From NCBI GenBank assembly GCA_037953625.1, contig CM075652.1, forward strand, positions 75,235,501 to 75,299,500: 64,000 nt of DNA. Direction: 5' to 3'. Below, piece after piece: positions 10,756 through 21,710 of this stretch. Made by a program: the position numbers and the translations under genes. The notes under the pieces are model-generated. The model did no database searches and was not told where the DNA came from. It saw only the letters and a list, made by a program, of their open reading frames with translations. This DNA comes from Crotalaria pallida. Taxonomy: Eukaryota; Streptophyta; Magnoliopsida; Fabales; Fabaceae. Position 1 is the stretch's first letter. Every line of letters starts with the position of its first letter.

Positions 10756-10991
10756 CTCCATCCATCCCATAAATTTAGTAATACATAGAAAAATTTTGTC
10801 CCAAATTAAAGTTAAAATAGTGAATAAAAAAATTGAATTTGCATTGTATATTCTATAATTGGTTAATTAAGGAAACAAGTATTAAATATTTGCTTTGACA
10901 ATTGGTTGATTTGAGGATAATGCATTAAAAACATGTTCGCTTATTTTTGTTGAATTTTCAAAAATTTAGTAACTTTTTGGGACGGATGGAG
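10756..10991. mobile_element. Stowaway-like MITE, 236 bp
   Basis: Inverted ends CTCCATCCATCCCA and TGGGACGGATGGAG, flanked by TA on both sides (10754-10755 and 10992-10993). This matches the Stowaway group of Tc1/Mariner MITEs. No coding capacity; AT-rich interior. Confidence 0.85.
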
Positions 10992-10993
10992 TA

Positions 10994-13040
10994 TTTGTTT
11001 ATGTATAGTCAAATTAATGTATTCTTTATTTAGTTGATCGATGAATTAATATTTTTTTTATATATCATTATTACTTTTATTATGATATTTTAATTAATTA
11101 GAGTGAAATCAAAATTAAAATTTTTGATATTTTTTGTTTGATGATATTATGAGTAGATTCAAGGATAAATCAAAATATTTCATATTTTACGGGACATGAT
11201 AATTTAACATTTGTTGAATATAATTAACACCTTTAATAAGAAAATCAGAATTAAATCAGAATTATTTTTTATTTGATAGATAGATTAGTATTTTTTTTGT
11301 AGAATTAGCATTTTTATATGATTATCCCAAACATGATAAGATTGGATCCTAAAAAGTCTTTATCCTATTTGTTTTAATAATTTTGATTTAATTTTTTTTT
11401 TTGCAAAGATGATGTTTACTTGAGTTATCTTCTTTTGTTTTTCTTTGTGATTATCACATAATATTGTTTGTTATTATGATAATATATATGGGTAAATAAT
11501 GAGAATTGTTTTAATCTTTTTAAATAAAGATAAAGATTTAGAATCAATGATTTATATTTATAATGATGATGATAATAATAATAATAATAATTTATAATTA
11601 TCTTTATTAGTGTTGTAGTTGACCGGTTATACATATCCCCAAGAGTAATATTTACTACATACATTGATACAATTTATTTATTTATTTAAGCCTCTACAAA
11701 AATAAATTGTCTTTGACTTTTTGTTGACTCTTTGTGATAAACTCCATTTTTTTCTCGATGAAACACTTTTTTCTCTCTTGGGACACAAATTCTTTTTCTG
11801 TTTCTGTTTCTATTCTCCAATTCAGTTCTGTTTCTGTTTCTATTCTCCAATTCAGTTCAGTGACTCCTTTCGTAGTCAACTCATCTTTTTATAATAATAG
11901 AAAATAATCTTCTTTAAATCCATAAAAAAAATTCAACCAAAATTTATTACAATAAACAAAATTAATTATAAGAAAATCCAATTATATATAATGATTTTCA
12001 TCTATCACAATAAACAAAATTTATTTTGATATGTTACAATAAATAAAATAAAGAAAATATACTATAAAAGGAATTGCAAACATCGTAGATGCAGTCTTAT
12101 GAAATTAAAACTTAGGTCCCTTGAATCTTCTTCAATCAAAGCTTTAATTTATCAAAAGATAACAACCTGAAAATTAGAATATACATCAAATATATAATTT
12201 ATAGTTAGGTTTGTGACTCTGAAAAATCAAATAATCAAATAATATAAAATAAAAAGTAATAGTAGAATCAGACTATGAACTTACCATTGCACTAAATTGG
12301 CCATCACACTACAAAAATCATATAATATAAAATAATAAATAATAGAAATATAAAATAAGAAATAATAGGAGAATAGAATTCTCAAAATTAGAGAGATCTA
12401 AAGGTGAAAAAAATGTAAAGATTGAAAGTGAGATCATATTATATATAGTGATTTTTTTAAATATTTTTAATATTTTTTTTTAAAAGTATTTTTGTTGAGG
12501 ATAATGTTTTCTTTGTTTTTCAAAGAATGAAGGTGAGATCCTATTATATATAGTAATTTTTTAATATTTTTTTTAATATTTTTGTTGAGGATAATGATTT
12601 CTTTTTTTTTTCAACAAAATGAGAATAATGATTTCACATACAGATAATGATAAAATAAATTTGAATAATTTATTTAATTACAAATTGAAATTTTGGTTGG
12701 AGATAATGATTATCTACCTACAAACGCTTTGGTGCGAGGAAAGCTTCACACGTCAAACGTTGTGCCTCGAAAATTTCTCCGACAAACGTGGTGCCTCGAA
12801 TAAGCATCTTTTTATATATAGATAGTAGAATTGTTATCTCATCTAATTTTTGTTTGATTTCCAAAACTATTTTCCTAACATATCTCAATTTTTGATAAAT
12901 TTAAGAAAATTAAATACAATAAACTAATTTTCTTAATAAGTGTGATTTTAGTTTCTTTTTCTTATATTCTAAACCCAGTTTGAAATATAAGAAATTTTTA
13001 CATATGATTTTAGTTATTACAATGCAATGTTAAGAAACTT
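10994..13040. other. AT-rich intergenic DNA with small repeats
   Basis: No supported gene. A direct repeat of about 30 bp (TCTGTTTCTGTTTCTATTCT units) lies near 11795-11858. A second direct duplication of about 110 bp lies at roughly 12418-12600, with copies beginning GTGAGATC and ending TTGAGGATAATG. Near 12720-12800 are three imperfect copies of a TGCCTCGAA/CAAACG motif beside a possible Helitron end. Confidence 0.6.
12780..12829 (-). mobile_element. Possible Helitron 5' end
   Basis: On the minus strand the sequence starts TCTACTATCTATATATAAAAAG after an A/T-rich flank, which resembles the TC-starting 5' termini of plant Helitrons. I did not find a convincing CTRR 3' end with a hairpin on the lower-coordinate side. 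The call rests on one terminus only. Confidence 0.3.
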
Positions 13041-13638
13041 GTGATTGGAGCATTGTGCATAATATTCTTATTACACAGGATTTGCTTAGGCTGTATGGGA
13101 GGCGCAAGATATCTCCTAGATGCTTAATGAAGATTGATATCAGGAAGGCCTATGATACGCTGAGCTGGAGTTTTATTGAGCAGATGCTTGCTGCATACAG
13201 GTTTCCTGAGAAGTTTATTCGCTGGATAATTGCTTGTATATCAACTGTGACATACTCTGTTGTGTTAATGGCCAACAATCCTTCTTATTTACAGGGTCTA
13301 GAGGAATCAAACAGGGTGATCCTGTTTCCCCCCTTATTTTTGTTTTGTCAATGAAAATTTTGACTAGAATGTTGTAGTATACTACTTATCATAGGAATTT
13401 CAGATTCCATCCTTTATATAAAGATTTGAAGCTTGTTAACCTAGCTTTTGCAGATGATTTAATGATTTTTTTTTGTAATGCTCACCCTGCTAGTGTTAAC
13501 ATTCTGATGCAGGCTTTTGAGAATTTTTCTAATATATCTGGTCTGCATGCTAACAATGAGAAGTCTTCTATATTTATGGCGGGTATCCCTCACCAAAGGC
13601 AAGAGGAGCTTATTGAGATTACTGATTTTCAGAAGGGG
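13040..13638 (+). pseudogene. LINE copy 1, reverse transcriptase, first part
   Basis: Fragments of an L1-type plant LINE reverse transcriptase. A frame at 13055-13354 has MKIDIRKAYDTLSW (an RT motif) and FPEKFIRWI. A second at 13426-13674 has the catalytic FADD in LAFADDLMIF. The 5' end is truncated near 13040, so endonuclease and ORF1 are absent. It is closely related to the minus-strand copy at 40905-43340. It is cut at 13639-13643 by the solo LTR and resumes at 17831. Frameshifts and stops make it a dead copy. Confidence 0.88.
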
Positions 13639-14650
13639 AATTTTGTAACATCCTACCTTTTATATTTTAGATAAATTGATTTTAATTAACGCTTAATTGA
13701 GATGGATGTTCGGGGTTTTACAAAAATTTTGGCGAAGTTCCCTTTGAAAATCGGACTTTTTCCCGAATAAAATAAACCTGTCAGTCCAGAACAGTTTTCA
13801 AGATCAAGTAAAAATATAACTTTCAGTTCAAAATATACAATACTATGAAATATTTTCAACTTGTCCAAATGAGAAGATCAAACTTATACATTAATAAAAT
13901 ACATTTGAATAAAAGCATCATTATTAACTAAACAACATTTACAAAAAATCTATTTATTACAATATAGGGCCTATGAATGGTTGCACTACAAATGGGACCG
14001 TAAGGTCACCATTACCAATATACTCTTTTACAGGAGTATACCTTTCTCGGCCTTGACTTTCATGTGTGTCTGTCTCCTTGGTGTACCTAATATGTCCACT
14101 GTAAGGGTGAGAACTTTGAATCTAGGTTAAAGAAAACATTTAAAAACAATAATAAATCATAAAGAGGCATATTCATACACAACAATAACAATTATACAAT
14201 TCGCAATTCAATTGGCAAGTAGAGCATCATAGCATTATTCAATTTATAAGTTATACCAACTGAAAGTACAATACTATAATATAATACTATAATGTGCAAA
14301 CACATGGTTATGCTCTACTAACGTCGCACTTAGATGATTTGATTCTCGAATCCGCTATTGAACATTTCATTTCATTTTAGTAACTTTAACACTTTGATCG
14401 GATTCAATGAATTAAAACATCTATAACAATGCATTCACACTTTCCCTTTCACTTTCACACTTTAACGATAACAATGAACATTTTAACACTTTTAGCAATT
14501 GGGTACGTTGTGCTTCACATTCTCCCCAAAGGAGGGTTCCTCACACAATGTACCTTTAACACTTTTTCCCTTTCCATCAACAATAACATCCTCACATACA
14601 CCCTCCACACTGGGGAAAAACCGACCAGTAGTAAGCATTTCTCAACCTAA

Positions 14651-14747
14651 GTACTTCACCCCTTTAGGGTTCGTCATACCGCACTTCACCCCTCTAGGGT
14701 TCGTCATGCTTGCTTGCACAGTACTTCACCCCTTTAGGGTTCGTCAT
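14651..14747. repeat. Three-copy 27 bp repeat in solo gypsy LTR
   Basis: Units at about 14651-14677, 14681-14707 and 14721-14747 share TACTTCACCCC followed by TAGGGTTCGTCAT, with one or two differences. They lie inside the solo LTR, in its leader or U5 side by the inferred orientation. No function is visible. Confidence 0.75.
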
Positions 14748-15773
14748 ACAATTTGGATTGATTCGCCCAAATTGGCTTTAGCAAAAATCACCCTCGACTG
14801 GGCAAAACGAGCCAAAGTAATGGAATTACCATGGTTTGCGTAGAACCAATCCCCAACACGGGAAGCAACCCCGTGTCCTTTGCAGGATCAAAGTTCTCCA
14901 CAATAATTCCAGTAATTTACTTTTGCCCTCATCAATCGTAAAACGATGTGTGTTTTTCCCCTACTCCTAACGTCCACCTTTACACCATGCATGATCCAAT
15001 ATTCTAAGTATTTCTCAATTGAATTCAAAGCCCTTTTTGTCCTTTAGAAAATATCATTTATTTGGTCCAAACTCAATTGAGAACGACTTAGCCCTACTTA
15101 ATGCATAACTATATGAATGCAACTTTATACTTTATAAATATACCATTTACACTTATAACGATAATAATCATAAAACAATATCAACTTCCAGTCAATCCAT
15201 ACAAACATACATATATAACATAACAACAATATCAATTCCTAAACAATTTACATACAATAAAACTTAGTGTTTCTAACTAAACTCTACCCTCTTAACCATA
15301 CACTGACCCAATAACCTAAATACACCTAGTTATGTTTCTATTACTACAATTAAACCCTTTCTCTAATACTAGACCAAAGTAAACCCCTTACCTCTTGAAG
15401 AGAAGAGGAGAAAATGATAAGTTGAGGGAGCACCAACACCAACTCTAATCCAAGCTTCCTAGCCTCCTAATTTCTTGTCCAAGATCCCTTGAATGACTAG
15501 AAGGCCTTATGAGATGGATTGGGAAAGTTAGGGTTTGGGGTTTGATTTGGGGATTTTGTGAGAGAGAGATGAAATAGAGATTTGAGAGAGAGAAATTGAT
15601 AGAGAATTGATGGGTGAATGATTAGTGATGTTAATTTGATATTGTTTGAGGTCAATCTTGTGGAATTTAAAACCCTAAGGTGAATGGAGAATAAAAATCG
15701 TGGAGAGGAGGGAGGAAAAACTATGTGAAAATGGCTCAAAAACGTGTTTATTAAGCTGATTCAGTAGTGGTTA

Positions 15774-15919
15774 ATCGATTAACTGGGTGGTTAATGGATT
15801 AACCAGTGTAATTTTGGCCAAAATCAGCTTTCAGGCATTAATCGATTAACCTCATGCTTAATTGATTAAGTCATGTGCATGATTCAGGTCTTAATCGATT
15901 AACTCAAGGCTTAATCGAT
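15774..15919. repeat. Three ATCGAT palindrome pairs, 20 bp spacing
   Basis: Pairs of TTAATCGATTAA-like sites: 15774/15794 (second ATGGAT), 15841/15861 (second ATTGAT) and 15894/15914. Each pair is exactly 20 bp apart. In the inferred minus orientation they lie about 100 bp upstream of a TATA-like TTTAAATT (15664-15671). Confidence 0.8.
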
Positions 15920-16027
15920 TAACTGGATCAATCCACCATTCCTTTGCACTTCAAAGTGTCATAACTTTTTCGTTAACCGTCGGATCTTTGCTCAAATTTG
16001 AAAGCAAGCTTCCTAATAAGTCCAACT

Positions 16028-17556
16028 TGTTGGAAAACTACACTCGGTGGTTGAAACAAATAGGAACACTAGGAGAACACCTAGAAGGGGGGGTTGAATA
16101 GGTGTTAAAGAAACTTTGAAATATTTTCGCAAGAAACAAATCTAAACGATTAAAACCAATGAAAATCAATCAATTAACAAATATTATATGAGAGATTAAG
16201 CGGAAACAATCAACACCAATATTCTTATTGATTCACCTAGGTTATGAAAATGATTTTCCCTTTATCAATTTTGCACAATAAAGATTCAATTCAATCAAAT
16301 ATAGAAAAATCACTTTTTCTAGGTTTTCAATCAAGAACACAATTAAAGACTTGAATTGTAAAGAGTAGAGAGTTTAGAGATACGACACAGTGATTTATCC
16401 TGGTTCACTTTCATCCACTTGAAAGCTACTCCAGTCCCCTCTTCAACCAAGAGAGATTCTTCACTATGAGGAATTAGAGTTTCTCAAATTACAAGTAAAT
16501 GCCTCACAAGACTTCCTTCTTGCTAGCCTACAAGAGATACCACACCCTTGCCTTGTAACCCTATTGATATCTAATCTAACCTCTACTTGCTTGTTGATAA
16601 CCCCACAACAAGTCTTCTTTGCTTGCTTCACTCACAAGACTTCCAAGTACTTTGAGATTCTTCAAAGTGCCTTCCAAATGCTTGATGAAATGCTTCTTCA
16701 AGACTTTCAACTAAACTTGCTTGATTCACAAAATCAAGGCTTCCTTTGTTGTAGAATGTTTGCCTCTTGCAATGATTACAACTCAATAGAAAACAAAAAC
16801 AATCCTATGAATCTCTTTCAAAAGCTATGAAATATCAACATGAGAGATTCAAGGTTCTTGATCAAAGAATATAAAAATGAGAGCTTTGATCTTGAGAGAG
16901 TGAGAGAGAATAGTGTGGCTTTGATTCTTTGTAAAATTGTGTATCAAAATGATTCTAGTTGATAGAAATGATTAGGAAAAAGTTTATATAGAATACCCAA
17001 AAGTTGGAGCACTTAGAATGGCTTTTGAGAAGTGAAAAACGTATTTAAAAAACCATATCTGATCAAGTTACTCGAGTAATACGAAAGCTGCATAAATTTC
17101 ACTCGAGTGAAAAAGGTTTTACTCGAGTAAAAGTTCAGATAATCGATTATCAAAAGTTTGTTAATCGATTATCTGTTCAAAATACACTGTTAATCAATTA
17201 TCAAAATCTGTTAATCGATTATTAACATTAAAAATCAAAACTAAACCTTTTCTTTCAAACCTTTAAGCCACCTATTGATTTTAGGCAAAGTGAATACTCA
17301 AAATATGATATAATCATGCAATCAAAAGAGATTCACTACCCTCTAATAAATTCTACCCAAACTCATAAACTAAAAGACTTGTGAGGCAAAAGATAAAATA
17401 ATAAAACATAAACTACCAAACTAAGTCTTCATGAGTTGGCTCTCTCTTCATAACTTGATGTTTGTTGTTGCTTGTTGAGCTTGAACTTGATCAACACACT
17501 TGTAGCTTGTTCAAAACCTTTTGGCATTTATCAAAACATTCTTCATGGATCTTACA
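16028..17556 (-). mobile_element. Solo SIRE-like Copia LTR, TSD CAACT
   Basis: Flanked by CAACT at 16023-16027 and 17557-17561. Plus-strand ends are TGTTGGAAAAC and GGATCTTACA. Near the left end it has the G-run typical of this LTR group (CCTAGAAGGGGGGGTTGAATAG). It is related to the LTR at 59325-61015: both share the end region, the TATA context and the palindrome block. The TATA box reads TATATAAAC on minus (16982-16990). It is nested in the solo gypsy LTR and is younger than it. Confidence 0.88.
17071..17219. repeat. Mixed CTCGAG/ATCGAT array upstream of TATA
   Basis: Seven sites in one LTR: CTCGAG at 17071, 17102 and 17122, then ATCGAT at 17142, 17164, 17193 (as ATCAAT) and 17214. Intervals are 31, 20, 20, 22, 29 and 21. 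The nearest site is 81 bp upstream of the TATA box in element sense. The related LTR at 59325 has only ATCGAT-type sites at the same place. Confidence 0.85.
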
Positions 17557-17835
17557 CAACTTCATATCCAACGGTGGAATTTGGGTTTAAAGCTATGGAT
17601 CTTCTATTCTTAATTTTCTAAAGTCATATGCTCCTAGTTCTTAAATAATCTTTCTAAACCACAAGTTTAACCTAACATATTCCTTTCTCTACACTCTAAA
17701 CCTATTCTAACCTATTTCTACCTCATACAGACCTACTCTTAGCTAAATACTACATTCTTAACACTTAAGCATATACTAATTTACGTCTAATAACTATTCT
17801 AAACGGACATCGGAAATTGGGGATGTTACAAATTT

Positions 17836-18944
17836 CCCTTTTAAATATCTTGGTTTGCCTCTGTCTGCTAAGAAATGGTCTGTTTCCACATGCCACCTGT
17901 TAGTAGATAAGGTAACCAAGAGGATGAATTCATGGAAAACCAGGAATCTGTCGTATCAGGGCAGGTGTTGTCTTATAAACTCAGTCCTTATGAGTTTGCA
18001 TTCTTATTGGGCCACTATTTTTATTATCCCATGTGTTGCGTGATATTGAGAAGATATGCAGAGGTTTTCTTTGGGGGAAGCAGGAAACAGGTCATTATTC
18101 AGCTAATGTCGTCGCATAGGATTCTGTCTGTAAATCTAGGAAGCATGGTGGGTTGAACATCAAGGACAGTTGTGTTTGGAACCTTGCAGCAATTGGCAAA
18201 AAGGTTTGGGATTTGACTATGAAGAAGGATACGCTCTGGGTGAGATGGATGCATTCGGTTTATATAAAGGAGAAAGATTTCTGGCAATGCAACTCAACTC
18301 AGGGATCTGGATGGCACTGGAAGCATATTCTAAAGGTCAGAGATAAATTAAAGCCAGGGTTCAGTAATGATACTTGGAGTAAGACTCAGGATGACATTTA
18401 CACGGTCAAGAGTGGTTACTTGGTGCTCAAAGACCAGCAAGGGATTTTTCCGTTGCATAGAATGGTTTGGAACAGTGTGAATGTTCAAAAACATTGTTTT
18501 ATTGCTTGGCTTGCCGCTCTTGGGAAGCTTCAAACTTTGGACAGGTTGTGTTTTATGATTATTCCTAATCATTTTTGTTTATGTCTTTCATCTGCCGAGT
18601 CTAGGGATCATTTATTTTTTGAATGCAATTGGAGTTGTAGTCTCCTTCATTACTGTTGTCGCTTGATAGGAATTGACAAGTGTCCTTACAAGTACCACAA
18701 TTGGACAAGGTGGATTTGTCATGCTTTCAAGGATAAGGTCTGTCGCAAGTGTGTTTTTGCTATGTTTGCATCATTGATTTATCACATATGGGAGGAAAGG
18801 AACAATCGCACCTTCAGGAATCAGAAGAGGAGTGTGCAGCTTATTTTCAGTACTATTAGGAGAGAGATTGCTCATAGGATTAGTTTTTATTTTCCTAATT
18901 TTGTAGATTGGAGGAATAGGGTTTTAGTTGATAGAATCAGATAG
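17836..18944 (+). pseudogene. LINE copy 1, second part (RT end and zinc-binding domain)
   Basis: Continues the LINE after the solo LTR insertion. The first stretch (17855-18150) encodes the RT thumb with CHLLVDKVTKRMNSW and the LSYQGR motif, then shifts frame. The 263-codon frame 18153-18944 carries the zinc-binding domain found at the C-terminus of plant LINE RTs (NVQKHCFIAWLAALGKLQT and a Cys/His-rich segment). It ends at a TAG. It is not a free-standing host gene. Confidence 0.88.
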
Positions 18945-19155
18945 GAACTCTAGTATTATTTATGTATATTTTTTAAAACCTTTGGCAGTTTTGAACCCTT
19001 CCTAGAAGGTGGCAAAATAGCTTTGGGTTTCAGGCATTTGCACTTGCCTTGAACCCTTCCTAGAAGGTGGCAAGGCTTTTGCTTATGACCTTTTTACTGT
19101 TTCTGAACGTTGCACGTGGTAATGAAGTATTTCTTTTACTGAAAAAGAAACTTGT
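18945..19155 (+). other. LINE copy 1 3' UTR
   Basis: Shared with the minus-strand LINE copy (40905-41100). It contains two copies of GAACCCTTCCTAGAAGGTGGCAA (about 18993 and 19051), each with an internal dyad CCTTCTAGGAAGG-like core. The end near 19150 is A-rich, as expected for a LINE tail. The stretch 19156-19434 is AT-rich with nothing recognisable. Confidence 0.6.
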
Positions 19156-19439
19156 CATTGTTTGATGAATATGAAAAGACCATTTTTTAAAAAAAAAAAG
19201 TTGAAAAGACCCTTTTTTTTGTACAAAGAAATGGTTGATAAAACCATGTACCTAGATGAAGAAAGTTTATGTTTTGTTTTGAAATCCAAGGGAAGGTGAT
19301 TCATGGGCTGATAGTGAAAATTTGTAGGGATACATTTGACTTAGTGATGACAAACACTTTGAAAGGATTGCATCATATTTTAACGGCGTTTTCACTTTTT
19401 TTCATCAATCACAATTCAAAATTTACAATTTCTACATTT

Positions 19440-20959
19440 TGTTGAAAACCAACAAGCGGTCTAACAATTACTAGAGGGAGGGGGGGTGAATAGTAATTCG
19501 AAGTCACCGATACCAAATTTTCGAACTTGATTGAAAATGAGTGAAATACTGTTGTTGGTTTTGTAGCGGATTACAGCAAAAGTATTTCAACCGAGAATGT
19601 AGTTATGCAGAAACCGATTAAGCGACTAACCAATGCAGAAATTAAAAATGCAGAATGTAAAGAGATGAAAACCAGGATTTTTATACTGGTTCACTCTCCA
19701 TCACTAAGAGCTACGTCTAGTCCTCCCTAAACCTTAGAGAGATTTTTACTCAAGATCGAAAATGGGTTACAATAGGATTAGAGAACCTCTCTAACTACAC
19801 CTATATGTCAGATGGTATACCAAACTATCGACACTACCCCAAAAACAATGATCTTGCTGCCGGTTGAAGAACGTCTTCAACTCGTTGCACTGGAGACTTC
19901 CTTAAAACCTTTAAGGACTCCTTCTCTACCACAATAAACACTAGAGAGATGATTTTAGAGTTGGCTCCAAATTCCGAACACTGATTGCTGGGGAATGTGA
20001 CAGTGTGTGAACAACTTCGTTTTTAGACTTCGAAAAAGAGTTTGCTAAACACAACGTTCTGTTTTTCTTTTGTTTTTATTTTTCTCTATTGATTGATTTC
20101 ACTGTTATGTGTCCAGAAACCTTTGTGTTGGAGGAGGTAATGCCCTTTTAGACACGAGGCTTCTACAAAGAAGGAAAGAATCAATTTCGCCATTTTGAGA
20201 ATTGATTTGCGATATTTCCTCTCCAATAGCCATTTAGTCACGGGCATCTATAGAGTAGGAAATAATCAATTTTGCCATGAAAAGAATTGATTGACGAGAT
20301 TCCCTCTCCAACACCCGTATTCGAATCTGATAGTTATTGCCAATTCCTTTTATAGACTGATTCCGTTGATGAGGAGCCTTTCTGATCTTGATCCGAGATC
20401 AGAGCAATGATGATGCTTCACGACATGAGGCCGAGCTTTATGATAATTTACTGTTGATGACCGAGCTTCGAGCTTGATGATAATTTACTGCTGATGACCG
20501 AGCTTCGAGCTAGATGATGCTTCACTACTGATGGCCGAGCTTCAAGCTTGACCTTGAATAACTGAGCTTTGGTCAAGCTTTGTGAACTGAGCTTTAAGTA
20601 TTAGCTTGAGTTCCGAGCACGCGCCAAGCTTCAAGGTTTGAGCATGATTTTATCTTTGACAATCTTGCTTTGGCCGAGCTTGCATCTGCTGAGCTTGCAA
20701 CTGAAGTTAAGGTCCAACTTGCATCTGAAGTCTTGCCGAGCAACTTCATGCTGAGCTACTCACGATTGTAAATTCGGAATCTGTGGATCTGTGGTGTTGA
20801 TCTGAATTTACTTTTTCCGAGCACGTTGTATTTTTCAGAGTTCGGTCTTCGGCATGGACCGATGAATTTGTCTTCATCAGAGTCTGGTTGCAGATTCTGC
20901 TCGGCTTAATCCGAGCATTTTATCTTCATCAAAATTCACCCTTCCTCGCTGATTCTACA
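19440..20959 (-). mobile_element. Solo SIRE-like LTR, 1520 bp, TSD CATTT
   Basis: Flanked by CATTT (19435-19439 and 20960-20964). Plus-strand ends are TGTTGAAAACC and GATTCTACA. It shares with the other SIRE-like LTRs the G-run (CTAGAGGGAGGGGGGGTGAATAG) and the TTTTATACTGGTTCA segment. A strong TATA box, CTATAAAAGG on minus, lies at 20347-20356. The region upstream of it (20430-20900) is filled with CCGAGCTT/TTCGAGC repeats with periods near 30 and 37 bp. No coding sequence. Confidence 0.85.
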
Positions 20960-21141
20960 CATTTTCATTAATTATTTTAATTATAGTTCGAGACAAAAAA
21001 TTTAGCCATTTTTTACCATCCTTATGAAACGAAGGGAGTAACAATTTACAAATTGAGGAACTAAAAAATATTTTCTTTAATTTTGAGAACCAGAGTGAAT
21101 GTTGTGTGTAAATTCAAAGATCAAAGTGACAATTTAGTGTC

Positions 21142-21151
<10 letters not shown>

Positions 21152-21180
<29 letters not shown>
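21152..21180. repeat. TA microsatellite
   Basis: A run of about 14 TA units. It borders a MITE copy on its right and may mark its insertion point. Confidence 0.9.
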
Positions 21181-21183
<3 letters not shown>

Positions 21184-21438
21184 CATGACCCTTTTGATAG
21201 ATTTCACTCGTTAAGAAAGTTGGTTAATTTAGTTAATGATGTTGGAAATGTAAATATTTGATATGTATTTTCAAAATTACCCCTATTAATATTATTGAGA
21301 ATCTAAAGTCGTGAGTAAATGAGGGTGTTTGTATAAAGAAGTAATTAATTATCTTTGAAAATTGGTATAAAATTTTATAAATAGAGACAAAATAAAAGTC
21401 TTGAAAGGATTTTATATATATTTAGAGGCAAAAGAAGT
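21181..21438. mobile_element. Degenerate MITE, family M2, inverted copy
   Basis: The reverse complement matches the two other copies at 35786-36060 and 58504-58780. They share a core with the AATAGGGGTAATTTTGAAA segment and ATACATATCAAA, and TTTAGAGGCAAAAGAAGTA corresponds to the end of the others. It is the most diverged of the three. Boundaries are approximate. Confidence 0.65.
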
Positions 21439-21710
21439 ATTAAATAATATAAAATTTTTGTATACCAACAATTCATAATTGGAGAGAGTAATAAAAAGTG
21501 TAAAAAATTATATTGAAAAGAAATGGAGAAATTAGTGGTGAAAAAAAATAAAAATATACATAGAAAAAGAAATATAAATTAAATAAGTATTAGATTTCTA
21601 AAAGCGCATAATATATGAGACAAGATAAAATGGTCAAAATTACATGACTTATGGGATGAAAGGAATGATTAATAATTTAAATAATATTTAAAATGTAAAT
21701 ATTTGATATA
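21439..21710. other. AT-rich DNA
   Basis: No gene. The final bases (AAATGTAAATATTTGATATA) resemble part of the M2 MITE, so Tekay-2 may have inserted into such a copy. Confidence 0.4.

Larger units (their letters stand above)
13644..17830 (-). mobile_element. Solo gypsy LTR inside a LINE, TSD AATTT
   Basis: Ends are TGTAACATCC at 13644 and GGATGTTACA at 17830. AATTT is duplicated on both sides (13639-13643 and 17831-17835), and the LINE reading continues across the gap. The other LINE copy is an empty site. Net length is about 2.65 kb without the nested solo LTR. The minus orientation is likely because its minus-strand start (TGTAACATCCCC) resembles the Tekay starts and the palindrome pairs then lie upstream of a TATA-like box. 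It has a three-unit repeat with ACTTCACCCCTTTAGGGTTCGT (14651-14747) and three ATCGAT pairs (15774-15919). Confidence 0.88.

Noticed and set aside
18153..18944. 263-codon frame as a host gene
   Set aside because: It is the C-terminal zinc-binding part of the LINE reverse transcriptase, matched by the copy at 41169-41729.
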